Of a stretch of DNA of 61,968 nucleotides, positions 18,496 to 27,324 are shown one piece after another. Where the stretch lies: contig DAOUSN010000008.1 of NCBI GenBank assembly GCA_030627205.1, forward strand, positions 1-61,968, written 5' to 3'. Position 1 is the first letter of the stretch. Every line of letters begins with the position of its first letter. The position numbers were made by a program, and so were the translations under genes. Under the pieces are notes generated by a model. That model did no database searches, was not told the origin of the DNA, and saw nothing but the letters and a program-made list of their open reading frames with translations. This DNA comes from Methylococcaceae bacterium (GTDB taxonomy: Bacteria; Pseudomonadota; Gammaproteobacteria; Methylococcales; Methylomonadaceae).

Positions 18496-18603
18496 TTTAT
18501 TCTCCTTACGATTTTATTGATAAATTAAAACATAAACTGTATTTTAAACCTTCAGTTATAAAACTTTGTTTTAGAAGGTTTATTGAAATAGTAAATATTA
18601 ACT

Positions 18604-18780
18604 TTATTGTTTTTCATCTGCTGGTTTTTTTGAATCAGACACCAGCAGTAAAAGTATACCCATTAAAGGGCTTAGAAGCAATGAAGAAAAAAAATATCCC
18701 CAAAACCCCATTTTTCGATTCATTCCTAATAAAGCAATGAGTAGACTTGCAAAAAAGTTTAATAGCATTATTTTTGACAT
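18604..18780 (-). CDS. 58-residue membrane protein, unknown function
   Basis: A small gene that is easily missed. From an ATG at 18778-18780 it encodes two hydrophobic helices: residues about 4-18 after MSKIMLL, and about 27-48 after the loop GMNRKMGFWGYFFSS, then a short charged tail (SDSKKPADEKQ). The sequence style (NRKMGFW...LSPLMGILLLLVSD) resembles small conserved membrane proteins that I associate mainly with Bacteroidota. It lies in the gap between the binding-domain/OmpA lipoprotein and the DUF697 gene and reads in the same direction, so it is probably part of the operon. No clear ribosome-binding site is visible directly before the ATG. Confidence 0.6.
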   Translation of the reverse strand: MSKIMLLNFFASLLIALLGMNRKMGFWGYFFSSLLLSPLMGILLLLVSDSKKPADEKQ

Positions 18781-18858
18781 AAAATTATACTGATTTTGAA
18801 TTAAGGTGATTAGAAATAATAAGAAGCATCATATTTAGAACTAGCTATTAAAATTTAT

Positions 18859-21084
18859 TTATTCTTTTATATCATCTAAGCTTACCTTATCCCTAAATTG
18901 TGTAAACATAACTTCTAAGCGGCTGTTTTGTTTTTTACTTTTCAACGTATCATTATCTAAAATAGGGATGCTATCTCCTTCTCCTTGTACAATAGTTTTC
19001 TCGTAATCAAGACCTTGTTGTTGTAAATAATCGTCAATAGTGGCAGCTTGATCTTCTGATAAAGACTGATTTTTTAAGCTATTTTTATTGTTAAAAGTAT
19101 GGACAATAATTTTAACTTGTTTTAATCGCTCATTGTTTATTTCTTCTAATAATACTTTTAAATAGGCTTTACCTTGTGTTGTTAAAGTAATTTTCCCTGA
19201 TTTAAAATAAACTCTTAAAGGTTGTACCATAATATTGTTTTCGACAATTCCACAACCTTGGAGGTCAATTTGTATCGCCTTAGGAGTATTTAGACAAGCA
19301 TCTTGATAATCAACTATACCATCATTATCATTATCAGCAGGGCAACCTTTAATATTAACGCCTTTACTTATTTCAAGTTTGCTATTACTAGGGCAAGCAT
19401 CAATATAATCCTTAACTTTATCATAATCACTATCTACAGGACATCCTTGCTCCTCACCTGTTTTATTAACCCCTTTTGCAATCTCTTCTTTGCTATTATT
19501 AGGACATTTATCTATATCATCAGTAACTTCATCTCCATCCTTATCTTCGACACAATTCTTGCCACTAATAAATTCAGTTAATTCAGGATTATTAGGACAA
19601 GCATCTTCATAATCAGCCTTACCATCAGCATCAGTATCAAGAGGACAACCCTGTTGATTAACACCTTTGGACATTTCTGTTAATGTATTCTCTGGGCAAA
19701 CATCTATATAATCAGGGACTTCATCTTCATCAGTATCAATAGGACAACCTCTTAATAATCCTGTTTTTAAAATTCCTTTGGTAATTTCTACAGAAGTATT
19801 ATCAGGACAGGCATCAAGGTCATTAGGAATACTATCTTTATCCCTATCAATTTTATTACAAATTTCCAATACGCCTACTGACGATGCTGTTATTGTTTTG
19901 AGTTGTTGGTAATCAAATTTATTTTGGCTAAGACTTTTAAAATAAAATGGTTTAGATTTAAGTTCGCCATTTTCAAAAAACTGGTATTTTCCCGCAAGTC
20001 CTTGACATGGATTCATATAACGCAAAGAATCAGCAACTCTAAGTGGAATAGTAGATTGAGCGCGTTTAATAGCATGGGCTAATAAAGTAATATTATCATA
20101 ACCTAAGGCTGCAAATTGATTGGGTTCTTTTCCATCATACTCTTGTTTATAAAGCTCGACAAACTCTTGATTTTCCGCTAATTTTATATTAAATAATGTA
20201 GGAATAATAGATTTTTTAATCTCTTCTGAATCTTCCCATACTTTTACAATCTTTAAAAACGGGGGGCGATCTAAAGTTTCTCCACCAACAAATGGGATTC
20301 TCATTCCTATATCCCTAGTTTTTTGATAAAGTTTAGCAGTAAATTTATCACTAGCGGCAATAAAAATAATATCAAATTTAGCGGATTTTTTTAAATCTAT
20401 AGCTAAGGAGGTTAAATCAATCTTATTTTCAAAAAATGAATGTCTAAATATAATTTTTGCCCCATATTCCTCGCTAATATAGGTTGAAAATGTATCTGAT
20501 AATTCAGTTGCATAATTTCCTCTATCATAAAGTATTGCTATTTTTTTATATCCTTTTTTTGCAACATAATCAGCTAAATGAATCCCCATTTCTTCATTAT
20601 TAGGAATAGCACGAAAAACGTAATCAAATTGATGAGAGGTTAATTTAATATTAGTCGCACTTGGAGTTAAAAATAGTAATCCATGATTTTGATAAAGAAC
20701 TGAAGCTAAAATGGCTGATTTTGAAGTACGATGACCTACAACAGCAATAATGTTAGTGTTTATTGCAAATGATTTAGCAATATCAAAAACAATTTCTGTA
20801 TATTCTTCTTCTGACAAAGAAGTATCTTCAAGTTTTGATTCATCGGTATTAATTATAATTTTTAAAGAGCGATTTAATAACCCTCCTTCTTCATTAATTT
20901 TTTTTACTGCAAGATTTACCCCATTTAAAAATGCGATATGCTCTTCATCCCAAGCAATACCAATAATAATTTCTTCCGTACTTTTTTCAGCAATTGCTGC
21001 TCGCTCATGGGTTCTTTCTTCGTAAGAATCAAAGTTACAAGCACTAATTAATAGGGTCATCAAACTGCAAATAAATAGCTTCAT
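18859..21084 (-). CDS. lipoprotein fusing periplasmic binding domain, TSP type-3 repeats and OmpA-like domain
   Basis: 741 residues. A lipobox LISAC (Cys16) makes it a lipoprotein. Residues about 37-410 are a Leu/Ile/Val-binding-type periplasmic domain (IGIAWDEEH..., VVGHRTSKSAI, LFLTPSAT). Residues about 413-620 hold six thrombospondin type-3 calcium repeats of the form DxDxD...D.DxCP. Residues about 630-735 are an OmpA-like peptidoglycan-binding domain (VYFKSGKITLT, LSEDQAA, NSRLEVMF), but the usual Asp of the HTD-like motif is Phe (VHTF). The protein could therefore sense a ligand and bridge outer membrane and cell wall. It starts inside the end of the SPFH gene (ATGA overlap), so the two are coupled. 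No transporter permease for the binding domain is nearby. Confidence 0.88.
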   Translation of the reverse strand: MKLFICSLMTLLISACNFDSYEERTHERAAIAEKSTEEIIIGIAWDEEHIAFLNGVNLAVKKINEEGGLLNRSLKIIINTDESKLEDTSLSEEEYTEIVFDIAKSFAINTNIIAVVGHRTSKSAILASVLYQNHGLLFLTPSATNIKLTSHQFDYVFRAIPNNEEMGIHLADYVAKKGYKKIAILYDRGNYATELSDTFSTYISEEYGAKIIFRHSFFENKIDLTSLAIDLKKSAKFDIIFIAASDKFTAKLYQKTRDIGMRIPFVGGETLDRPPFLKIVKVWEDSEEIKKSIIPTLFNIKLAENQEFVELYKQEYDGKEPNQFAALGYDNITLLAHAIKRAQSTIPLRVADSLRYMNPCQGLAGKYQFFENGELKSKPFYFKSLSQNKFDYQQLKTITASSVGVLEICNKIDRDKDSIPNDLDACPDNTSVEITKGILKTGLLRGCPIDTDEDEVPDYIDVCPENTLTEMSKGVNQQGCPLDTDADGKADYEDACPNNPELTEFISGKNCVEDKDGDEVTDDIDKCPNNSKEEIAKGVNKTGEEQGCPVDSDYDKVKDYIDACPSNSKLEISKGVNIKGCPADNDNDGIVDYQDACLNTPKAIQIDLQGCGIVENNIMVQPLRVYFKSGKITLTTQGKAYLKVLLEEINNERLKQVKIIVHTFNNKNSLKNQSLSEDQAATIDDYLQQQGLDYEKTIVQGEGDSIPILDNDTLKSKKQNSRLEVMFTQFRDKVSLDDIKE

Positions 21085-22085
21085 TCTATAGGAGTAGAGA
21101 TAGCATCACTCTTATTTTTCAGAGCATTAGTAGTCGTAGAGTCAACTGTAACAGGGGCATCATTACCTAAAATAATTGGCAAACCATTTTTACCCGCACC
21201 AATAATAACAATCTTGCTATTATTAGATTTAGCAAGCTCCAATGTTGCCTGCACTCCTTGCCACCTAATCAACTGGTCTGAAAGAGTTTGGGCGACAATA
21301 TTTTGATAATCTTTAATACCTTGGGCTTCAATTCGTTTGCGTTCAGCTTCTTTTTCTTCTTTTTTTAAGATATATTCGTAAGCTTTTTCAGTCTGTTCTT
21401 CAATAAGTTTATTTTCTATTGCTTTAGCAATAGGTTCAGGTAACACAATTGAACGTATAATAATACCGTTAGTGGTTACATATTTTTTTCCCAGCTCCTC
21501 TAGTGCTTCAACCACCACTTTTGTTAAAACATCATGTTTATTCATGTAAATATCTTCTGGATTATAAAGACTTAAACGCTTTCTTAACACAGATTCAACT
21601 TGAGGTATAATGATTGTATGGATGTAATCAGGTCCTACTTGCTGATGTAAGACACCTAGCATCTCATACTCAGGGCGAAAACGGATTGCTAAACTAATGC
21701 TAATCGGTAACCCTTGGCTAGTTAATATATCAAATTCATGGAGAACAGTTTGAATACGCATATCGTAAATTGTTAAGGTGTCCCAAGGATAAAAAAGATG
21801 TATACCTTCTGCATAAACTTTATCAGTAACTGTCCCAAAAAAACGTTTATAGAGTACACCAGCCTCACCTGAATTAATCGTAATAACAATGAAAGGCCAA
21901 TAGAAAACACAACCTAAACTAAAAACTAAAATACCGGCAACAAAATACGCTAGGTTATCACGCAGCCAATATCTAAAGTGAGTAAAGCCTCTTAAAAAAT
22001 AACCCATTACCTTTTTAGGTAATATAATTATTTTTTTAAAACTATGCTTTAAAAAGACCCAAAAAACAATAATTTTATTTTTCAT
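21081..22085 (-). CDS. SPFH/band 7 (prohibitin-like) membrane protein
   Basis: 334-residue protein with an N-terminal cytoplasmic basic stretch, one membrane helix at about 46-72 and an SPFH domain at about 72-260 (NSGEAGVLYKRFFG, EGIHLFYPWDTLTIYDMRIQ). A charged helical segment (KAYEYILKKEEKEAERKRIEA) likely forms the coiled coil that drives oligomerisation. SPFH proteins scaffold membrane microdomains and chaperone membrane complexes. It overlaps the upstream ABC exporter by one base and the downstream lipoprotein by four, so all three are translated as a unit. A role in organising the exporter or the lipoprotein is inferred. Confidence 0.88.
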   Translation of the reverse strand: MKNKIIVFWVFLKHSFKKIIILPKKVMGYFLRGFTHFRYWLRDNLAYFVAGILVFSLGCVFYWPFIVITINSGEAGVLYKRFFGTVTDKVYAEGIHLFYPWDTLTIYDMRIQTVLHEFDILTSQGLPISISLAIRFRPEYEMLGVLHQQVGPDYIHTIIIPQVESVLRKRLSLYNPEDIYMNKHDVLTKVVVEALEELGKKYVTTNGIIIRSIVLPEPIAKAIENKLIEEQTEKAYEYILKKEEKEAERKRIEAQGIKDYQNIVAQTLSDQLIRWQGVQATLELAKSNNSKIVIIGAGKNGLPIILGNDAPVTVDSTTTNALKNKSDAISTPIE

Positions 22086-23704
22086 TATAATAGTGTCATT
22101 TGTCCTTGATTCATTTTAAAAACTTTATCCGCACAATGAAAATACTGGTCATCATGAGTTACCGCAATAATAGTTTTTTGTTGAGCTTTTAGTTCGGGTA
22201 AAAATGTTTCGTAGAATAATTTTTTAAAATAAGGGTCTTGATCAGCAGCAAACTCATCAAAAATCATCACTGGTTTATCTTCTAATAACATCGCAATAAA
22301 AGCCAGTCGTTTTTTTTGCCCAGTGGATAATTCCATGTTAGTAAAATAACCTTTATCAGAATAAAAAGTTTTATCATCAAGCTTCATTCTGATTAACCAA
22401 TAATCTACTTTCTTCTTATCAATATTTTTTAATCCATAAAGCCTATTAAAGAGGTGGAAGTCTGTAAAAATAATTGAAAATAGTTCTCTAAAATTAACAT
22501 AATTATTATTATTAATTAGTTGCTGATCAACATGTAGAGAACCTGTATTAGGATAATACAGCCCTGTTAATAACTTAAGAAGAGTCGATTTTCCACTACC
22601 ATTACCCCCTACAATAAAAATAATCTCGCCTTTTTCTATAATTAAATTATCTATAGTGACCGCAAAGCTAGTTTGCTTTTGTTTATCTAAATAACAAAAG
22701 TTTATATTTTTAAAAATTAATTTATGAAAATCATCCAATTGTTGAGAGGAATGATTAATAGCCTGATGAGTTGCAACATCAATTTGATTTTCTAAAATTT
22801 TAAAATTATCTAATGCCAAGTTAACACGATTTAATGTAGGTACTGAACCAACTAAAACGTTAATAGGCCCCATAATAAACAAAACAGTGGCAGTGATTTT
22901 ATAAATATCATTTGTATGCTCACTGTAAAAAATAGGGATAACAAAAACCAATATAGGTAAAAGAGAATAAAGACGTAAGCGGGCTGCCATCCAGTCAGTT
23001 ACTTCTAAATATCCTACTTCTGTTTTTATTTGCTCTAATTCCTCAGAAGTTTGTTGAATATGTGCAAATAAGTCATCATTTTTAATCTGGTTTAATTTAA
23101 TTTCTTTAAACCCATCTAAGAGATGATTTAATATGGTAAAAAAAGTCCCTTCCTTTTCTCTAGCTTTATTTAGTTGTTGCAAGGTTTTTTTTCTATGTGA
23201 CAAATAAACCAGTACACTTATAATAATAAAAATGACAACTAATAAAAAACTTAATGGAGAAATCCATAAAATATAAACTAAGCAGACCATTATTAAGATT
23301 GCTGCCTGTCCTGCGCTACTTATTAAAACAATAGATTGGGAAATAAGATTTGAATCTTGTGTTAAACGAAGGTATAAATCTCCTCGATCACTATGCTCTA
23401 TAAAATTAAGTTCAGTTTGTCTTAATTTATCAAGGATTCTAACGCGTACACATCGTAATGCTTCTTCAATTGCTCGCATAGAATGAATAAGCATGAATCT
23501 TTGTGTATACATATAGAGTAAAAATGCTAATATGTATAAGATAAAAAGGCGTGAGGTTATCGTATCATTAAAAACATTTTCTGCTGCATGGTTAATAATA
23601 GCAAGTAATAAAGCATTAGCAATGCCTGATATAACTGACATACTAATAATTTTTTTAATAGAAATCTTTGATTCTTGATTTATAAAGTTAAGGAATTTTA
23701 TCAT
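22085..23704 (-). CDS. cyclic-peptide-type ABC exporter (YojI/PvdE-like)
   Basis: 539-residue half-transporter with six membrane helices (about residues 1-285) and a C-terminal nucleotide-binding domain. Walker A is GGNGSGKSTLLKLLTG, the signature is LSTGQKKRL, Walker B VMIFDEFAADQDP and the H-loop VTHDD. The wording FSIIFTDFHLFNRLYG between Walker A and the signature is typical of the SyrD/PvdE/YojI group, which export pyoverdine precursors, lipopeptides or microcin J25. No peptide synthetase or precursor peptide gene is visible here, so the substrate is unknown. It is the first gene of the operon ending at 16622. Confidence 0.9.
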   Translation of the reverse strand: MIKFLNFINQESKISIKKIISMSVISGIANALLLAIINHAAENVFNDTITSRLFILYILAFLLYMYTQRFMLIHSMRAIEEALRCVRVRILDKLRQTELNFIEHSDRGDLYLRLTQDSNLISQSIVLISSAGQAAILIMVCLVYILWISPLSFLLVVIFIIISVLVYLSHRKKTLQQLNKAREKEGTFFTILNHLLDGFKEIKLNQIKNDDLFAHIQQTSEELEQIKTEVGYLEVTDWMAARLRLYSLLPILVFVIPIFYSEHTNDIYKITATVLFIMGPINVLVGSVPTLNRVNLALDNFKILENQIDVATHQAINHSSQQLDDFHKLIFKNINFCYLDKQKQTSFAVTIDNLIIEKGEIIFIVGGNGSGKSTLLKLLTGLYYPNTGSLHVDQQLINNNNYVNFRELFSIIFTDFHLFNRLYGLKNIDKKKVDYWLIRMKLDDKTFYSDKGYFTNMELSTGQKKRLAFIAMLLEDKPVMIFDEFAADQDPYFKKLFYETFLPELKAQQKTIIAVTHDDQYFHCADKVFKMNQGQMTLL

Positions 23705-23744
23705 AATGAGTATGTAAAAAAATAAAATCTATAAAATAATCATC

Positions 23745-23776
23745 AAAAAAAAGACAACTTAAATGTTGCCTTTTTT
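23745..23776 (-). terminator. terminator of the rpsP-rimM-trmD-rplS operon
   Basis: On the minus strand GGCAAC, a six-base loop and GTTGTC (one G-T pair) are followed by eight T; A-runs on the other side make it usable in both directions. It lies 26 bases after the rplS stop. Confidence 0.7.
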
Positions 23777-23801
23777 ATTTTACCTAAAATAACAGTGAGT
23801 A

Positions 23802-24146
23802 TTATAGCTTTTCTGTAATTCTTGCTGCACGACCTTTTAAGTTACGCAAATAATATAACTTTGCACGACGAACTGCGCCACGACGCTTAACTTGAATGTC
23901 ATTAATAATAAGGCTATGGGTTTGAAAAACACGTTCAACACCCTCACCATAAGAAATCTTTCTAACTGTAAAGGCAGAGTTTAAGCCACGATTACGTTTT
24001 GCAATAACAACCCCTTCAAAAGCCTGTAATCTTTCACGTTCACCTTCTTTCACTTTAACTCTAACTACAACCGTATCACCAGGGTTAAAGCTTGGCACAT
24101 CTTGCCTAAGCTGTGCTTTTTCTAATTCATTAATAATATTACTCAT
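23802..24146 (-). CDS. rplS: 50S ribosomal protein L19
   Basis: Large-subunit protein at the 30S-50S interface. The ATG at 24146 ([14 protein letters not shown]) follows an AAGGTG ribosome-binding site; an in-frame GTG six bases upstream falls in that site and is unlikely. The family blocks [29 protein letters not shown] and [17 protein letters not shown] [12 protein letters not shown] are present. It ends the rpsP-rimM-trmD-rplS operon. Confidence 0.97.
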   Translation of the reverse strand: MSNIINELEKAQLRQDVPSFNPGDTVVVRVKVKEGERERLQAFEGVVIAKRNRGLNSAFTVRKISYGEGVERVFQTHSLIINDIQVKRRGAVRRAKLYYLRNLKGRAARITEKL

Positions 24147-24155
24147 TACCACACC

Positions 24156-24902
24156 TTATTTAACTTCAAATTTAAATTCTTCTAACAACGCATCCTGCAT
24201 TGCGGTTAATTTTTTATACTTTAATAAATCAGCTCGTCTATGCCAAGTACGTCCTAAAGCCTGTTTCATACGCCAACGTGCTATTTCTGCATGATTACCA
24301 CTTAATAAAACCTTAGGAACAGAGCCTGCTTGAACCAATTGTTCAGGTCGCGTGTAATGTGGGCAATCTAAAATACCGTCACTATACGAGTCTTGTTTAG
24401 CAGAATTTTCATCACCTAAGACTCCTGGAATTAATCTAGTAATCGCATCAATAATGACTAACACGCCTAATTCACCACCACTAATAATATAATCACCTAA
24501 TGACCATTCATCATCACAAACTGTTTCAATAAAGCGTTCATCTATACCTTCATAACGACCAGCAACCAAAATTAATTGGTCTACTTCAGTGATTGTTGCG
24601 GATAATAATGATTGATTAATTGGTTTTCCTTGAGGGGATAGACAAATAACTTTGCAATTTTTAATTTTAAGGTTATTTTTTACATCATCAACTGCATCTG
24701 CTAAAGGTTGGTATTTCATGACCATTCCAGGTCCACCACCATAAGATCTATCATCAACGCTACGATGTTTATCGTGAGTATAATCTCGTGGATTCCAAAC
24801 TGATAACGCCACTAATTTATTTTCAATAGCTTTACCTGTAACCCCATAACTTGCAGCCTTAGTAACCATTTCAGGAAATAAGCTAATAACATCAAAACGC
24901 AT
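24156..24902 (-). CDS. trmD: tRNA (guanine37-N1)-methyltransferase
   Basis: SPOUT-family enzyme that methylates G37 of tRNAs reading CNN codons, preventing frameshifting. 248 residues with FDVISLFPEM at the start, the trefoil-knot segment LVAGRYEGIDERF and SLGDYIISGGELGVLV. It lies five bases after rimM and nine before rplS. Confidence 0.97.
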   Translation of the reverse strand: MRFDVISLFPEMVTKAASYGVTGKAIENKLVALSVWNPRDYTHDKHRSVDDRSYGGGPGMVMKYQPLADAVDDVKNNLKIKNCKVICLSPQGKPINQSLLSATITEVDQLILVAGRYEGIDERFIETVCDDEWSLGDYIISGGELGVLVIIDAITRLIPGVLGDENSAKQDSYSDGILDCPHYTRPEQLVQAGSVPKVLLSGNHAEIARWRMKQALGRTWHRRADLLKYKKLTAMQDALLEEFKFEVK

Positions 24903-24907
24903 ATTTT

Positions 24908-25411
24908 TTAAAAGTCACCATCCCAATCAACTCTTATCAACCCTGTTTCAAGGTTAATATTTATCACAGTTTGAGATTGTAGGAAAGGAATTAGTCGTTC
25001 TCTATCACCTTTTACAATAAGGACATCATTCGCGCCAGTTTCGAGTATTGAATCAACAACACCAAGATTGATACCGTCTAATGTTTCAACCTTTAACCCA
25101 ATTAAATCATGCCAATAATATTCATCATCAGCTATTGCAGGTAATAAAGATTTACTTATTTGGATTTCAGAGTCTACTAAAATAGCAGCTGCATCTCTAT
25201 CTGATACGCCTTTTAAGCGTGCAATAATTGTTTTCCCTTGTGGTTTACCGCTAATAAGATCAACATTTATGACCTCATTATTTTTTTTTAGTAACCACGA
25301 TGGATAATTTAAAATATTTTCACGTGGTTCGGTAAAAGAAAAAACTTTTAATGCGCCGTGAATCCCAAAAATTCCCGATATTTTACCAAGAGTAATAATT
25401 TGTGATGACAA
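24908..25411 (-). CDS. rimM: 16S rRNA processing protein RimM
   Basis: Assembly factor for the 30S head domain that binds S19. The 167-residue product has the N-terminal ITLGKISGIFGIHGALKV and the PRC-barrel part DEYYWHDLIGLKV and LIPFLQSQTVININL. It lies six bases after rpsP in the conserved operon. Confidence 0.96.
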   Translation of the reverse strand: MSSQIITLGKISGIFGIHGALKVFSFTEPRENILNYPSWLLKKNNEVINVDLISGKPQGKTIIARLKGVSDRDAAAILVDSEIQISKSLLPAIADDEYYWHDLIGLKVETLDGINLGVVDSILETGANDVLIVKGDRERLIPFLQSQTVININLETGLIRVDWDGDF

Positions 25412-25417
25412 AATTAA

Positions 25418-25681
25418 TTATGCTGTAACAGATACTTCTGCTTTTTTATGGTCTTTAATTAAACGAGCAACACGGTCAGAAGCTTGTGCGCCATTTGATT
25501 CCCAGTGATTAACACGTGAAATATCCAAACGTAATCTCTCTTCTTGTCCTTTTGCAAAAGGATTGAAAAAACCTAGACGTTCAATATAGCGTCCATCACG
25601 ACTATTACGACCATCGGTCACAACAATATGATAAAATGGGCGGTTTTTCGCGCCACCGCGAGAAAGACGAATGCGTACCAT
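25418..25681 (-). CDS. rpsP: 30S ribosomal protein S16
   Basis: 87-residue small-subunit protein with the signature [20 protein letters not shown] and [14 protein letters not shown]. An AAGGAA ribosome-binding site precedes the ATG. A candidate promoter (TTCACA-N16-TACCAT, minus strand) lies within the 126 bases upstream, which separate it from hda. Confidence 0.97.
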   Translation of the reverse strand: MVRIRLSRGGAKNRPFYHIVVTDGRNSRDGRYIERLGFFNPFAKGQEERLRLDISRVNHWESNGAQASDRVARLIKDHKKAEVSVTA

Positions 25682-25807
25682 TGATAAGTTCCTTAAACAA
25701 TAATCAAAAATTTAATCTATCTATGGTACGCGATTTTTTTAAAATGTGAAGTATAAATTGATAAATTTGTAAAATAATTGCTTGATTATGAATTTTTAAG
25801 ACGATAT

Positions 25808-26497
25808 TTATTCTAAAATTTGTTTTAAAAAAGGAATCGTTAGTTTACGTTGTGCAGATAATGTTGCCTTATCTAATTGTTCTAATAATACCCACATTGA
25901 CGACATATCGCTGGCATAGTGGGTCACTAAAAAATGTGCCACTTTAATAGAAATTGTAATCCCCATATAATTGGCTTTATGAATAAGTGCCTCAATTATT
26001 TGATCTTGTTCCAAAGGCTTTAATTTTAGAATTAACCCTGCATTAAGACTACTTTGTAGATCAACTAGCTTGGTATTAATATCTTTGGGGTGTAGACAAG
26101 AACTTATAATAAGGTGATTATTATTTGCTAAATGTTGGTTTAGAAAATTTAAAAAGGCCTGCTCCCAGTCTAAATTTCCACTAATTTCTCCTAAATCATC
26201 AAAACAGACTAGTTTTACTTTATCTAATCCATCAAGCATGGATAGCACTGGTAATCGTTTTTTATCAAAAGGATAATAAAATGAGTTCATCCCTTTCTTA
26301 TGAGCAAATTGACAACATGCCTGCAATAAATGACTTTTTCCTAAAGCGGTTTCACCATAAAGAAAAATTTGCTGTTCACTTGTACCGAGAATTAGCTCTT
26401 GTAGTTGGGTGACTATTTTTTGATTAGACGCAGGAAAAAAGGTATTAAAACCTCGATTTGCCTGAAATTCAAATTCTAATGGAAATTGGATGCTCAT
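25808..26497 (-). CDS. hda: DnaA regulatory inactivator Hda
   Basis: DnaA-like AAA+ protein that, with the sliding clamp, stimulates ATP hydrolysis by DnaA and prevents re-initiation. The 229-residue product starts with QFPLEFEF, a Gln-Phe-Pro-Leu clamp-binding motif, then Walker A GETALGKSHLL and Walker B LVCFDDLGEI. No DNA-binding domain IV is present, which distinguishes it from DnaA. It follows the DUF2069 gene by three bases. Confidence 0.94.
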   Translation of the reverse strand: MSIQFPLEFEFQANRGFNTFFPASNQKIVTQLQELILGTSEQQIFLYGETALGKSHLLQACCQFAHKKGMNSFYYPFDKKRLPVLSMLDGLDKVKLVCFDDLGEISGNLDWEQAFLNFLNQHLANNNHLIISSCLHPKDINTKLVDLQSSLNAGLILKLKPLEQDQIIEALIHKANYMGITISIKVAHFLVTHYASDMSSMWVLLEQLDKATLSAQRKLTIPFLKQILE

Positions 26498-26500
26498 AAT

Positions 26501-26848
26501 TTAAGAGGTCTTCTTTCTTAAGCGCAAATAAAAGCTCGCCCCAAAAAAAAGTAATAAACTAAAAATAACTTCAAGTATAGCAAGTAATCGTTGATCCGCA
26601 TTAGCAAAAGCTTCTACTGAGCCATGAATAAAATAAAGTAAGCTAATATAAGCAGCCCAAGCGCAACTTTTAGGTTTGGCAGCTAATAGACCTCTTAAGG
26701 GTAGTAATAAAGGGGTTACCATGAAAATTAATACGAGAGTAATAGGAAAATAGGCAGAAGGGGCTAGTAAGGTATTCCATAACATAGTTAAAAGAAATAA
26801 CCCAAAATAACCAACTAAAGCGGTGTAATAAAAATAGAGAGGTTTCAT
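26501..26848 (-). CDS. DUF2069 family membrane protein
   Basis: 115-residue inner-membrane protein with four hydrophobic helices, matching the DUF2069 family (WAAYISLLYFIHGSVEAFANADQR is the conserved core). It lies between arsC and hda, a gene order common in gammaproteobacteria. Function unknown. Confidence 0.85.
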   Translation of the reverse strand: MKPLYFYYTALVGYFGLFLLTMLWNTLLAPSAYFPITLVLIFMVTPLLLPLRGLLAAKPKSCAWAAYISLLYFIHGSVEAFANADQRLLAILEVIFSLLLFFGASFYLRLRKKTS

Positions 26849-26904
26849 TATGTTAATTTAAGGGCTGTTTTAGCCACTCTTAATCCCAAAGTTTTACAAA
26901 TAAT

Positions 26905-27252
26905 TTAAATAATCGCTAAAACAGCTTCGGGAGGCCTACCAATAGCCGCTTTATTATTCGCTAATACAATAGGTCGTTCAATTAATTTTGGATTGTTAGC
27001 AATCGCCGCAATTAATGCCTCACGTGATAAGGATAAGTCGGCTAATGCTAATTCCTTATACTCCACTTCTTTTTTTCGCATTAATTCTCGTGGTTCTATT
27101 GCTAATTTTTGTAAAATATCCGTAATTTGTAATACAGATAATGGATTATTTAAATATTCAATAACCTCAGGATCTAAACCATTATCTTTGAGTAGCTGCA
27201 ATGTTTGCCTTGATTTACTACAACGAGGGTTATGAATGATACTAATATGCAT
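26905..27252 (-). CDS. arsC: ArsC-family arsenate reductase (glutaredoxin type)
   Basis: 115-residue thioredoxin-fold protein with the active-site NPRCSKSR near the start, the middle LAIEPRELMRKKE and the C-terminal LIERPIVL with the arginine that contacts arsenate. The family reduces arsenate with glutaredoxin and glutathione; no other ars gene is nearby, so a Spx/YffB-like role cannot be excluded. First gene of the arsC-DUF2069-hda run. Confidence 0.88.
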   Translation of the reverse strand: MHISIIHNPRCSKSRQTLQLLKDNGLDPEVIEYLNNPLSVLQITDILQKLAIEPRELMRKKEVEYKELALADLSLSREALIAAIANNPKLIERPIVLANNKAAIGRPPEAVLAII

Positions 27253-27260
27253 GGTTTGTA

Positions 27261-27290
27261 TTCTTAGATAGCATAAAAAACCGTTATAAT
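27261..27290 (+). promoter_or_regulatory. candidate sigma-70 promoter of hldE
   Basis: TTCTTA, 18 bases, then a perfect TATAAT at 27285-27290, 35 bases before the hldE ATG. The -35 is poor but the -10 is exact and the position is right. Confidence 0.45.
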
Positions 27291-27324
27291 AGCATTTTGT
27301 CTTACTGACGGCTCGTGTAAAGCT

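Noticed and set aside
19303..19581. Open frame opposite the TSP-3 repeat region.
   Set aside because: It is produced by the Asp-rich repeats of the coding strand and has no start signal or homology.
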